Shown here: positions 21,611 to 31,559 of the stretch, piece after piece
Layout of the letters: every line of letters starts with the position of its first letter
Numbering within the stretch: the first letter of the stretch is position 1
From: Kryptolebias marmoratus
Lineage: Eukaryota; Chordata; Actinopteri; Cyprinodontiformes; Rivulidae
Length of the DNA: 64,000 nucleotides
NCBI RefSeq assembly: GCF_001649575.2
Contig: NC_051441.1
Span: forward strand, 18,003,315 to 18,067,314
Direction of reading: 5' to 3'
The notes under the pieces: generated by a model
The model's input: only the letters and a program-made list of their open reading frames with translations
Database searches by the model: none
What the model was told of the DNA's origin: nothing
Position numbers and translations under genes: made by a program

Positions 21611-22454
21611 GCTCGCCTTTTGCCAACACATGATAATAATGGGAGAGCCATGTATAATGCAATAAGGACAAAGAACACGTCTGTGCAGCAAAAAGAGCTG
21701 CTTCAACTTTCCACAGGTGCTGATATTAGCATAAATTAAAGAGCAAAGCTTAAAATTTTAAGAAACAATCAAAAATGTTGCAATGATGACAATGTAGTTA
21801 TGCATTTATACAGCAAACCAAATCTTGGCTAAAATGTTTTGGTTTGATGTGAGTTCATTCGGTTAAGTCACATTAAATTATTTCTCGTTTTAGTGTCACT
21901 TATTGATATAACTGTTTGTCAAAAGCAATGAAAATAACAAAAAATTAGTGCCCTTTTTATAATTTATATGACTTTAAAATCAGTGGTTTGATTAAATCCA
22001 AACATTCAGAGGCTAAAAAAAGCAAACCTTTCAAAGTGAAAAGCAATACATTTTAAAATGAAGGTTGAATTTAAAGTTCAGTTATTACTGCAGGAAATCA
22101 TGTAAAGTGATTTAAAGCTGTCAGTGAGTGAATGTGAAGATCCTATCAGTCTGGCTGGGTCTAATATTTTTTTATCTGCACACTTTTCACTTCCGCTTTA
22201 TCTCCAGTAGATGGCGATGTGCGCCCACGAAACCCCCTAAAAACTTCACAGCAATTTGGAGCATGAGTGAACCTGAAACTGGGCCTTTTTCTGCTCTACA
22301 CATCATCATATATTAGATCTGTTATTTATTTGTTGTTAATTTAAACATTTATTCACCTACAAAAGACTCACTGAGATAAGCTCTCTTTCACATGAGTGTC
22401 CTGACCAGGAACATAGGCTAACGATCCTCTTCTTCTTCTATCGAATTGTTTCCT
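21611..22454. other. Unassigned AT-rich spacer
   Basis: No coding or repeat family was recognised. The only notable element is the CTCF-like motif at 22204-22216, listed separately. Confidence 0.4.
22204..22216 (+). promoter_or_regulatory. CTCF-like motif
   Basis: CCAGTAGATGGCG fits the core of the vertebrate CTCF consensus (CCASYAGRKGGCR) without mismatch; the following base deviates. It lies between rtbdn and junb, where an insulator would be plausible. Single motif matches occur by chance and some repeats carry them, so binding is unproven. Confidence 0.35.
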
Positions 22455-22990
22455 CTTCAGATGTCCTCCTCCATCTAACTCTGTCTTCTGCGTGCTCTGT
22501 CCTCACTCCAACTCCCTCCATGTCCTCTCTAACTGCATCCATATATCTCCTCTTTGTCTTTTTCCTGGCAGCTGCGTCTCTAACATCCTTCTACCAATAG
22601 ACCCACTGTCCCTCCTCTGCACGTCCAAACCATCTCAGTCTGGCCTCTCTAACTTCATCTCCCAGTCCTTCAACCTGTGCCGTACCTCTGATGACCTCAT
22701 TCCTAATCCTGTCCATCCTTGTCCCTCCCAAGGAGAACTTCAACATCTTCAGCTCTGCCACTTCCTGTTCTGTCTCCTGTCTATTTGTCAGTCCCACTGT
22801 CTCCAAACCATACAACACGGCTGCTCTCACCGCTGTCTTGTAAACCTTTCCTTTGACCTTTGCTGCCACCCTTTTGTCACAGATCACTCCTGAAACTTTT
22901 CTCCACCCACTCCATCCTGCCCAGACTCTCTCCTTCGCCTCTTTACCACACTCCCCTGTGTTTTCTGGACAGTCGACCTCTAACATACGT
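22455..22990 (-). mobile_element. LINE fragment (C-terminal part), same family as 3555-4525
   Basis: The minus strand encodes GWRKVSGVICDKRVAAKVKG, then YGLETVGLTNRQ, VAELKMLKFSLGGTRMD, RNEVIRGTAQ, and EARLRWFGRAEE. These are the thumb and C-terminal blocks of a fish non-LTR retrotransposon. The nucleotide stretch AACCTTTCCTTTGACCTTTG is shared with 3870-3890. The RT palm is missing, and frames break near the C-terminus (about 22590). Confidence 0.8.
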
Positions 22991-24055
22991 ATGTGCTAAC
23001 AATTTAGACGGAAGAAGAATAAAAGACAATAATAAAAGTGATAAGACGGTCTAAAACAGAATCGAGAAATAAATAGGGGAATAAAATTTAGTGAAAACAC
23101 CTGCAAACAGATGTGCTTACTTCAGAATGTTTAAGAGCTGGTTTAAACCCTTTGAGACAATCAGCTGCCACAGCTTTAGAGGTTTTTATTGTTCATTTCC
23201 AACTGCAATGTAATTACATTTAAAGAAAGAGCTGTTTTACAAGCCTTAGAAACAATTAAAAGCTGGCCCTCGTTTGGCTTGCCATTAGCCCAGCCTAGAT
23301 GAAGACTTTTGCCTTTTTCTCCACACTCCCCTGCTAGCCATTGCCATTTGACAGAACACCATTTCAGAAATGACTGGACTATCCCTTTAAATCGATTCTT
23401 AAACGTTTCACTGTGAGCGTGTTCTGTAAAGTTTCACAGATTTGTTTTGTGTGTAAATGTCTGCAGCAAAGGCCTAAACATGTTTATCCAAGACAGACAT
23501 CCACAATGATTTCAGATTTCAGGCTAATATTCTAAAATGTCCCCTTCGTTGCTGCAACAAGGCCAAAGAGTAACACGTTGACTGGTAATAATAATTCTGA
23601 CATTCAGGTTGTTTTTTTCACGGCTGCTGCCACAAAACACGCGCACACACCCTTCCAAAACACGTCCTATTAGACGCCTAAAATGTTATTCAAAGAACCT
23701 CAGATGGCTGCGACGAAGGTGGGAGGAATATTCATGGTTCTCGAGCAGAGAACAGAAGAACGGAGAGAAGGGACGGGAGCGAGCGGCGGCTGTGGGAGGA
23801 GAAGGGGGCTCGAGGAGAGGAAAGTCTAACCCACCCAGAGCTCTTCAGACGTCACCGTTCACATCACAGATGTTCCCACAGACACTCAGCGTGGGCTGTG
23901 GGCCGACGCGTGTGGAGAGGCAGAATGGCTTGAATTGGCTGTGTGTGTGTTTGTGTGTGTGCGTTATGTCGGCCTACATTGTGCGTAAATGGAGACTTTT
24001 ACGCACTGCGCTGTTATTTAAAAGCATTGTGTTTATCAGCAGCATTTGTCTAAAA
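22991..24055. other. Unassigned spacer downstream of junb
   Basis: No gene was seen. The stretch 23620-23930 is non-repetitive and CpG-containing, with an open frame lacking recognisable domains. Confidence 0.35.
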
Positions 24056-24085
24056 CCGTATGTGTGTGTGTGTGTGTGTGTGTAT
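24056..24085. repeat. (TG)n microsatellite
   Basis: About 13 uninterrupted TG units, then TATATC. A second, shorter interrupted TG run lies at 23941-23962. Confidence 0.9.
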
Positions 24086-24900
24086 ATCTGTTATCTCAAC
24101 CTACTGATTAAAGATTAGGCCCTGATGTACATCCCCTCAAATAAAGGCTTTTTGGAAAAAAAAAGAAAGAAAGAAAGACAGAAAAAGAAAACTTGCGTGG
24201 GAGTGCCCGGTTCTGTTTCCACGTCCATGGCACCAAAAGAGGAGTTGTTATTGATGGAAATTATTTAGACTATAGGCTATTTAAATACTTGTCGGGTGAA
24301 AAGGGATTGAAAAAAAAAGAACCTTCCTCTCCAAAACACCTTGAGGTGAGAACCGCTGCCTTCCCTCGCAGACTCTTTTGAAGTGGTTTAACTGCGAAAG
24401 AGCGAGAGAAAAACAGAAAGAGAGACAAGCAGGGGGGGAAAGGGCTTTCAGCAGCTCGAGTCTTGTGTTTTTGTTTACAAGCAACTGATTTTACTGGACA
24501 GAAATCCCCCTGAGGCCACTTTCTGCGAGTTTCTCTCCCGCCCAGTGGTCACAAGCAGTGTCTCTTAAAAAAAATGTGCACCTGTTGTGCCAGAACTTCT
24601 GCACTAAGGTGGCTGAAAACATTTTGGGTGACCCCTTCCCACCCCCGGAAAAAAAAGGGTCAAAGTTTTGACTTATTTATCTGTAACTCGGGACTTCCCT
24701 TGCTTGTGTTTTTTGAGACCCCTGCGACGCGCATTTCTGAGCACTGAAGCCTCCCTTTCGGATTGTTTTTCTTGGCTCCGTGCGCTCCAGACGCCCACTC
24801 ACCCCCCTACTTTGCCAAGCCGCGTGGCATCCCGGGACGCCCCCGGCATTCCTGACGCCACTGTCACTTCCACCTCAAATATGCCTGGATACCACTCTGA
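24086..24900. other. Non-repetitive sequence 3' of junb
   Basis: This is of higher complexity than the flanking spacer and contains no repeat family from this window. Open frames lack recognisable domains. It may belong to the same conserved non-coding block as the motif cluster at 24990-25240. Confidence 0.3.
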
Positions 24901-24989
24901 AAGAAGTGAAACAAGAAAATCTGCGCGTTGAACGACATCTGGCTCTGATTTATCATTCAAAAAAAGCCTCCTAATGAATATTTGTGTCA

Positions 24990-25240
24990 ATCTCCTTCCG
25001 GTTATTTCGATTCGGAGCTCCATTTCCGTCTACCATATCCGTACCTGATAAGTTTGCCCTTTGCTCGGTTCGTGAGTGGCAGTTCGGTGTAAAAGTTGCG
25101 CAACAACTCGAGGAAATTCCGCCCTTATGTGTTGGATACAAGGAGGCACTGAGGTGAAACCGGTTTCTATCACCTGGGCGGGGATTCCCAGAAATCCTCC
25201 CTTGTGACGACATACTCACCAACATGCCCATATATGGGCA
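24990..25240. promoter_or_regulatory. Candidate junb downstream enhancer (C/EBP, NF-kB/STAT, CRE half-site, CArG)
   Basis: Within 250 bp, beginning just past the junb poly(A) region, lie several consensus sites: an ETS core CTTCCGG (24995-25001), a palindromic C/EBP site GTTGCGCAAC (25095-25104), a kB-like GGAAATTCC (25112-25120), and GGGGATTCCC (25180-25189) overlapping STAT-type TTCCCAGAA (25185-25193). TGACG (25205-25209) and a perfect CArG box CCATATATGG (25228-25237) follow. Mammalian JunB is reported, as I recall, to have downstream serum/cAMP-responsive elements and a downstream STAT3/NF-kB site responding to IL-6. Function in this species is inferred from motif identity and position. 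Confidence 0.6.
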
Positions 25241-25454
25241 AGCCCGTGCGTAATTAGGAAACGCAGGCTACTTGCCGTGCGTAAAAGCGCTGAAACCAGA
25301 ATATCTGCTTGTGTACGTCTCCCTCACGGAGAGGGGGAGATAACTGCTTCTAGTGTGGAAAAAAAAAAAAAAAAGTTTCCCACTTTTTTCCTGTTTGTTC
25401 AGTGAGTTGTGTTCATCATATTGAAACATGAAATAAAAACAAGCACTCAGGTCC

Positions 25455-25875
25455 AGTTTTTCATTTTTAAAAGACACTTTACTTAAATACACGTCACAAA
25501 ATAATAAAAAAGAGAGACAATGTAAACATTGAACAGTTTGTCTGGATCAACCGGGCAAACAAATAATTTACACAATGAATAAATGCTTTTTTTGTTTCAG
25601 TTTCAAAAGGAAAATAAAATACAATAAATCATTCCCATTGTGAACCATTAGTAAACCTTTTGGGCCAGCTGTGTTGCTCTGCTCAGCCCTGGTTTTAGGG
25701 GTTGAATGGTTCTGAGCGGTGACCAGCATCCGGAAGTACCATTTCATCAGTCTTTTTTTTGCCCCCCCACCCTAAACAGTCCACAGAGCTGTCCACACTG
25801 GGCTCCAGTGCTGGGCGTACGGATCACGCCTCCAGTGTTATTACTTTTCTCAGTCATTTTAGTGGTCCCTGGTTC
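25455..25875 (-). terminator. junb: junb 3'UTR and poly(A) region
   Basis: The minus strand after the stop contains three ATTTA pentamers (near 25483, 25580 and 25626), the AU-rich elements typical of unstable immediate-early mRNAs. No canonical AATAAA is present; the best signal is the variant AGTAAA (complement of 25478-25483), giving an end near 25455. The end point is approximate. Confidence 0.5.
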
Positions 25876-26886
25876 TTAAAACGCCTCCATTTTGCTGGTC
25901 AGCATCAGCTGACAGCCGCTGCTCACGTGCGTCAGCACCTTCTGTTTGAGCTGCGCGACCTGATCCCGCAGCACCGACGCCGTGTTGGAGAGCCCCAAGT
26001 TGTCGTGCTTCAGCACCTTCACCTTCTCCTCCAGCCGCGCGATGCGCTCCAGCTTGCGCTTCCGGCACTTGGTGGCCGCCAGCCGGTTCCTCAGCCGCTT
26101 GCGCTCCGCCTTGATCCGCTCCTGGGTCTCCAGGTCGATGGGGGACATGGGAGGCGAGCCGTCGCTGCTGAGGAGGTCCGGCACGGTCTGGGGCTCCTCC
26201 TTCAGGGCGACGAGCCGCTGCGGGTGGATGCCGGAGCCGGCCAGCGCGGGCTGGAAGTGGTGCGCGGAGGTCTGCGTGTGGCTCTGCTGGTGGTGGGGCG
26301 GCAGGTAGCTGATGGTGGCTGTGGGGGGGCAGCTGGGCGCGGAAGAGGACAGGCTGGTGTTCGGGCAGTAGGCGTTCAGCGTCGTGTAGATGGGAGCCTC
26401 GGGCTGCAGCGCGCATCCGAAGACGCTAGAGGCCGCCGCCGCCGCCGCCGAACACGTCGTAACCCCGCCGGCACCGAGGGACACGTTCGGAGGGGGCATC
26501 TGGTTCATCTTGTGGAGATCGTCCAGCGCCTTCACGAACCCCTCAGCGAACCCTTCCTGCTCATCGGTGATGCCCCGGTTGTAGAAGTACTGTCCCGGGG
26601 TGGGGGTGGTGATCACCCCGTTGCTGTTCTGGATGATGAGCCTCTCCAGCTCAGGGGAGGCGAGCTTCAGGGAGCCCACGTCCTGCTGCTGCTGCGGCCC
26701 AGCTGCCTGGTGGTACGGGTCCGCTTCGGCTCTCAGCTGGGATTTCAGGTTACGATAGGGCTCTGTCAAGTTCAAATTCATATTCTGCTTTAGCAGTTTG
26801 TAGTCGTGCAGTGCTGCGTCTGAGTGGCCGTAAGCCGACAGAAACGAGTCGTCATGATAAAAAGGCTGTTCCATCTTTGTTGACAT
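25876..26886 (-). CDS. junb: JunB, AP-1 bZIP transcription factor (intronless)
   Basis: Nuclear bZIP factor that dimerises with Fos or Jun proteins to bind AP-1 sites. The 336-aa product has the JunB-type N-terminus [14 protein letters not shown] and HDYKLLK (other Jun proteins differ), the delta-like [18 protein letters not shown] block, [25 protein letters not shown] and TISYLP. The basic region is residues 256-283, with DNA-contact residues N267, A270, A271, C274 (redox cysteine position) and R275. The zipper leucines are L285, L292, L299, L306 and L313, and the C-terminus contains GCQLML. The frame is open 28 codons upstream, but family alignment starts at the ATG at 26886. A second in-frame ATG (codon 5, 26872-26874) has the better Kozak context (A at -3, G at +4). 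Single-exon structure is normal for jun genes. I cannot tell which teleost junb duplicate this is. Confidence 0.95.
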   Translation of the reverse strand: MSTKMEQPFYHDDSFLSAYGHSDAALHDYKLLKQNMNLNLTEPYRNLKSQLRAEADPYHQAAGPQQQQDVGSLKLASPELERLIIQNSNGVITTPTPGQYFYNRGITDEQEGFAEGFVKALDDLHKMNQMPPPNVSLGAGGVTTCSAAAAAASSVFGCALQPEAPIYTTLNAYCPNTSLSSSAPSCPPTATISYLPPHHQQSHTQTSAHHFQPALAGSGIHPQRLVALKEEPQTVPDLLSSDGSPPMSPIDLETQERIKAERKRLRNRLAATKCRKRKLERIARLEEKVKVLKHDNLGLSNTASVLRDQVAQLKQKVLTHVSSGCQLMLTSKMEAF

Positions 26887-27170
26887 AAAGTCGTAGGGAG
26901 GACAAAAAAAAAAACAACAAGGGAGAAGCTTACCAGCTGCTTCTAGAAAATCAGTCTCTGGGATAAGCAAGAATATTCAGTGGGCATGCGTCGATTCAGG
27001 TGCTCGACGACCCTAAATGTCCCCAAACTTTAACTCGAAATAATAACCGAGAATGAGAGTGAAAGTCCAGCAAAGTTTCGGGTAAAAGTCTTCGTAAAAC
27101 CAATCCTGTCAAGTTCAAGTTCTCCCTGCTCCTGCTCGTGTCTGCGCTCGGCGGTCGCGGAGGTGTGTTT
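26887..27170 (-). other. junb: junb 5'UTR
   Basis: About 280 bases lie between the inferred start site (some 25-30 bases 3' of the TATA box) and the ATG. No intron is needed to reach the promoter. The end point is inferred from TATA position, not seen. Confidence 0.5.
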
Positions 27171-27310
27171 CTGTCAGGAACGGAGATCGCCCCCTTTTTA
27201 TACCCTCTCCACGGCGCGCTCTGATTGGCCCGGGCCGCTCCTCGTGCGTCGTCGAGTGACGCTAATGCCGGGAAGGAGCGGCTGTAAATAAGCCTGTAGG
27301 CAAGACAGAG
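27170..27310 (-). promoter_or_regulatory. junb: junb core promoter: TATA and CCAAT boxes
   Basis: On the minus strand, TATAAAAA lies at the complement of 27195-27202 and CCAAT at the complement of 27224-27228, about 22 bases further upstream, in a GC-rich context. Further upstream are GAGTGACGC (27254-27262, TGACG half-site) and a STAT-like TTCCCGGCA with one mismatch near 27268-27276. This compact TATA promoter is typical of an immediate-early gene. Confidence 0.75.
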
Positions 27311-27654
27311 CCTCGAGGAGGCACGGCAGCTGAGCGGCACGGATCGACACAAACAAGCAAACAAACAAACAAAAAAAAAAGGAATAAATAAAATGTCAAA
27401 CAAACCCCAAACCACCGGATTCACGCTTTTACGTCAATATATGTCGGGCATAAAATAAGCGAACGTTTCGCTTTTGAGCCTCTCTTTCATTCATTCACGC
27501 TCTGTCAGGTTGAAAAAAGGGGAAAATTTCGCTATTTTTAATTTAAATATCAAGCCCTTCATAAAGTATGTGTCAGTTAGATTTGTGTTTTATTTGTTTG
27601 ACGTGAAAAACAGGCTAAATGTTGTGTTATTTTCCCGTTTGTTGTGAGCCGCTC

Positions 27655-27740
27655 GGTGAAGGAAGTTGACCGGCCCTATATGGGCATGGTGACGTACGGG
27701 TTCCTCCGCGAGGCGGTCCAGGAAGCCACGCCCCCTTCCA
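27655..27740. promoter_or_regulatory. Upstream ETS-CArG-CRE cluster of junb
   Basis: AGGAAGT (27660-27666, ETS) lies about 8 bases before CCCTATATGGG (27674-27684, CArG-like with one deviation), then TGACGTAC (27690-27697, CRE-like) and a CCACGCCCCC GC-box. ETS next to CArG is the ternary-complex arrangement of the fos/egr serum response elements. The cluster is about 500 bases upstream of the inferred junb start site. Confidence 0.5.
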
Positions 27741-28374
27741 GGCCTCTTTCCAGCAGCATTCCTTCTCGTGTAGAAACTCAATCCATGTGGTAGGGAGTTA
27801 GGGACTTTCTGCCACAGAAAGAAGTAAACTTAGACAGATTATATCGGTCAGGTGGTTTTAAATTATCGCCGGCGTGAGATTATAAACCCTTAGATGTTTT
27901 CTTTTATATCAACTTGATTGATGGCCCCAAACCACACTGAAGTGACACACACCACTATATATATGTGTGATCACTTAGAAAGCAAACACCTCCTGCTGTA
28001 TCCTGACAGCTTTGGTGAGGTGTTGGCGATGTTGCCCTCTTGGTAAGCCACTTTGATCAGGAGCAGGAAATTTAATCCCGTTTTATCCTGACACCGTTGG
28101 TTATCTTAAAGCGAGATTCATGTTTGTGTGATTTCCCTCCTTTTGATCTTTAATGCTCGTCGCAACAATAAGGATCTTGTTTTCGGTTGTTGGATGGAAA
28201 CGCGATTCCTCACCTGTCTGGCTTGCTGAGAAGGGCACCTTTGTCCTCCGTTGGTACTTTTTTTCAACGCCCACACAAGTGCCGTCTTGAGTGCCGTCTG
28301 TCGTCACTTTATCCCGTAGGATGCTCAAAGATGAGTCCACCTGATTCTCAGATTATATCTAGCAGCCATTAAAT
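27741..28374. other. Unassigned sequence upstream of junb
   Basis: No gene or repeat family was seen. Confidence 0.4.
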
Positions 28375-29275
28375 GTATAGTTCAGATTGTTCTAAAAGGT
28401 TCTGTTAAAAGGTTATAAACAATCAACATCTTACCTGTTGCAGATGGGTCTTTGAATGACCTCAGTTTGAAGAAAAATAAATTTTACTTTGACCAGTTTC
28501 ACGAGCTCACAGCTGATCAAAATGTGGCCAAGACCAAAAGTGAATTGCTGCCATAGAGGTTCAAGCAAACGCTACTTTATAAACATTTACATCACGGTCA
28601 GTTTCACGTTATTTAGTTATTTATGTAGTTTTCTATGATTCTTTGCGAGCATAAATAGCAGTAGCAGCTATCTGTTGCACTGCTGGTGCAACCTGGAGCA
28701 CATCCGGGAGGAATTTCATAATATTTCAGCCAGAGGCTGATGAAGGTTCTCAGTCACCCAGGGCGTGGTAATCCGAGTACGTTCAAACAAACGCAACTGG
28801 ACTTCCTTTTTCTTTTCAGAGACGGTTCACCTCTCGTCCGAGGAGCTTTCTCGAGTCAAACTGAAAAATGCAGAGGGACAGCTTTTAAGCTGTAGTGAGC
28901 TGCTCCATTTAAGTACTCCCATGCAAATCGCTCTCCCTTCACCTGGCTCCAGAGGGTCTTCGGGGTCTTTGCTGGTCTGGTCCACATGCAGGATGTTTTT
29001 TATGCACAGAAGTGCGAATTGGTGCGAACCTCTGCTGATTAGACTCAAAACCTGTGTAATTCAGCATTTGCATGAACCCCTATGAGGCTTTTGAGCTTAA
29101 AGTTGCTTCAAGATGTCAGAAATCCACACTGGCTTGTTCAGGACTACCTGTTAGCTCGTCAAGCAGGTCAGAATTGAGCTCTATTTCTCCAAACTGAGGT
29201 TGTTCAAAGAGCCATCTACAACAAATATTAATAGTTCATAACGTTCATAAGGTCTGAACTATCCCTTTAATGCTT
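28375..29275 (+). repeat. Rep-A element interrupted by an insertion
   Basis: The left half reads AAAAGGTTATAAACAATCAA, CTTACCTGTTGCAGATGGGT and TTTGAATGACCTCAGTTTG. The right half reads CAGAAATCCACACTGGCTTG, AGCTCTATTTCTCCAAACTG, CATCTACAACAAATATTAAT and GTCTGAACTATCCCTTTAAT. About 350 bases (roughly 28735-29095) of unrelated sequence, with CACCTCTCGTCCGAGGAGC, separate them and look like a nested insertion of another dispersed repeat. Confidence 0.75.
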
Positions 29276-30845
29276 GAGCTCTCATTCAAATACAGCCCTC
29301 TGACTACTAAAATAGAGAAATGCTCTCATCTTTATAAAAATGAGCAGATGATGTAATGAACATATGCGTTGTAGGTATTTATGAGGTTCAGACCTAAAGA
29401 CAATGCAGCTATTTACTGCCCTCCAACTGAAATCATCACTTCCAGGGTCTCCACCATAATGACCTTATCCCAGGTAATTCTCCGCTTTTCAGAGAGTGAC
29501 TGTTTTGATTCTATGCCTTTTTGTCAGTATCCTTGGGAGTGTGGACAAACAGAGGAAAACAGCCGTTACTGGCAGCGTTGTGCCTCCACTTTGCCACCTC
29601 CCTTATAAATTCTGCTCTCTGTGCACGCTGCCTGTTTCTGAGGCTCAGGCTCCGCTTTGGGTTTTTTGGGTTTGCTCGGCGCTGTGGTTCGAGGTCAACC
29701 GCAGTCCCAGTGACATTCTGGCAAAGAGCAACAGCGCAGGCCTCAGAGTGGCGGGTGTTTACGGGAACACTCGTGAGGTGGCACGGCGCCATCCAGCCAA
29801 ATGTTCGACAAAAACAGACCCATCGAGCCACCCAGCAGAAAGACAAGCCGGGGGAGGTGGGGCTCGTTTAATATGTGATATTGTTCAGGCCAGGAGAAAC
29901 CGCTATTATTCACCTTATTAAATATTAACACCATCCAGCTGGATTTAAGGCAAATTCAGCTCGAAACATTAACATGCCGGTTAGTTCAGCACCTCAGTTA
30001 TAAGGTTCTTGTTAAAAAAAAACAAAAAGAAAAACACTAAAACTGTCTGTCGCCTTAGTCACATCTTGATTAGTCACGACTCTGTTTAGTCTGTTTAGAT
30101 TTAGAGTTGTTCTCTGCTCTCCAGTTCACAAATTTCCCCCCTCTGACTTCTGCTTTTTTTTTTTTAAGATGTGTTCCTTTCTAAGAGTCCCTCCAGGATG
30201 TAGTGCTGTATTATTAATGCATTTTTGGGGGGGGGGGTTCAAAAGTTTCAGGCTAGGACGAGCTGCTTGGCAACAGACTTGATTTTAACAGTCAGGATCA
30301 CATGGACGAGCGCCAAAACCAACTGAGTGTTACCTGCTCCGTTTCCCTGGGTGAGTTTGGGAAAGGCAGGGCCTGAGGGTGGAAGAAAGCTATTTACCGT
30401 AAGATTAAGCCAAATGTGTGTGTGTGTGTGTGAGTGTGTGCGTGTGAACAAGCACGTATATAACTGAGGGTGGAGTGAGAATGTAGTTGTTTTTTTTTTC
30501 TTTTACCACAGTGTGAACATCTGCATGAAGGGAGGAGATAAAATAAACAATTGTTCCATGGAAATTTTTCTTTCTACTATCTCCCACAGATATTTAGTGT
30601 TTTTAGCTAATATGATATGACTTGGGATGAAATTTTAAATCACTCAAAAACCCAACAAACTGGAGAAGCTGCAGTGCTAAGTGGGCCCGTTTATAACAAA
30701 ATGAATCGTTTACAATTTTATAGTAGTTTCGTTTTGATGGAGTGAGACAGAATATCAACAAAACACAAATCCAGAAAAAACACTTAAACATTACAAAGTC
30801 ATTCGTGTGTCATTAAGTGAAATAAAAATCTCCAAACAGCACATG
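29276..30845. other. Unassigned intergenic sequence
   Basis: No convincing exon or repeat family was seen. There is a T run at 30157-30168, a G run at 30227-30238 and a (TG)n run at about 30415-30432. Open frames over 29496-29921 have no recognisable domain. Confidence 0.4.
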
Positions 30846-31545
30846 ACTTAGTACTTGGAGAAACCTTTGTTGACAGTGTCTCAGTGAGACACTTCTTCTA
30901 GTTGGTCTCCAGTTTTGCAAGCATCTCAGGAGGGATTTTGGCCCACTTCTCTGTAGAAACTCTGAATTCTTTAGGTTCCTTGGCTGCTGCTTAGCAACTC
31001 AAAGCTTCAGCCTCATCCTCCACAGATTGTCCATAAAACTGAGGTCCGGAAACTGACTAGGCCACTTCATGACCTTAAAGTTCTTCTTTGGCTGCTCCTT
31101 TGTTGCCTTGGGTCATTGTCCTGCTGGAAGACCCATCCACAGCCCAACTTCGGTGCTCCGCCTGAGGGAGTAAGGTTCTTGTTCAAGATTTGACACAACA
31201 TGGCCCCATCCATTGACCTTCAATGTGGTGAAGTCAGCCCCAAAACATAATGTTTCCACCATCACGTTTGACTGTGAGGACAGTCTTCTTAAGGTTTTAC
31301 TCACTGTTTCTCTTCCCCTAAACTAGTAAAACTGATGCCAAAGAGCTCAATTTTGGTCTCATCTGACCACAGCACTTTCTCCCAAGCCTTCTTTGAAACA
31401 TTTAGATGTTCACTGACAAACTTAAGATTGGTCTCCTTAAGCACGAGGAGCTGGCTTGTGCCATTACACCGAAGTGTGTTACCCAAGGTGTTCATGGTGA
31501 CTGTGTTCCCAACGGCCTTTGGATCTTTAAGAATAGCAAACAACA
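30846..31545 (-). mobile_element. Tc1/mariner-like DNA transposon remnant
   Basis: The minus-strand sequence carries transposase signatures: NLKFVSEHLNVSKKAWEKVL followed by WSDETKIELFG, which includes the second catalytic Asp context of Tc1 transposases. Plus-strand stretches such as GAGGGATTTTGGCCCACTTC, GGTCATTGTCCTGCTGGAAG and TTGGTCTCATCTGACCACAG are familiar from teleost Tc1-like elements. Frames are broken, and I do not see intact terminal inverted repeats. Confidence 0.85.
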
Positions 31546-31559
31546 TGTTGACGCTAATG

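Noticed and set aside
23609..24118. 169-aa plus-strand frame
   Set aside because: It ends in a (TG)n-derived Cys-Val run and has no similarity I recognise; surrounding sequence shows no exon signals.
25759..26793. 344-aa plus-strand open frame opposite junb
   Set aside because: It lies on the complementary strand of the GC-rich junb coding sequence; its His/Leu/Arg-rich composition and lack of any domain mark it as a shadow frame.
25876..26970. Starting junb at the upstream in-frame ATG at 26970
   Set aside because: The extra 28 residues are hydrophobic and Cys/Phe-rich with no counterpart in Jun proteins, while [10 protein letters not shown] matches the known JunB N-terminus.
29496..29921. 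Overlapping open frames on both strands as a possible gene
   Set aside because: No domain, no consistent splice signals, and frames on both strands of similar length indicate a chance GC-richer patch.
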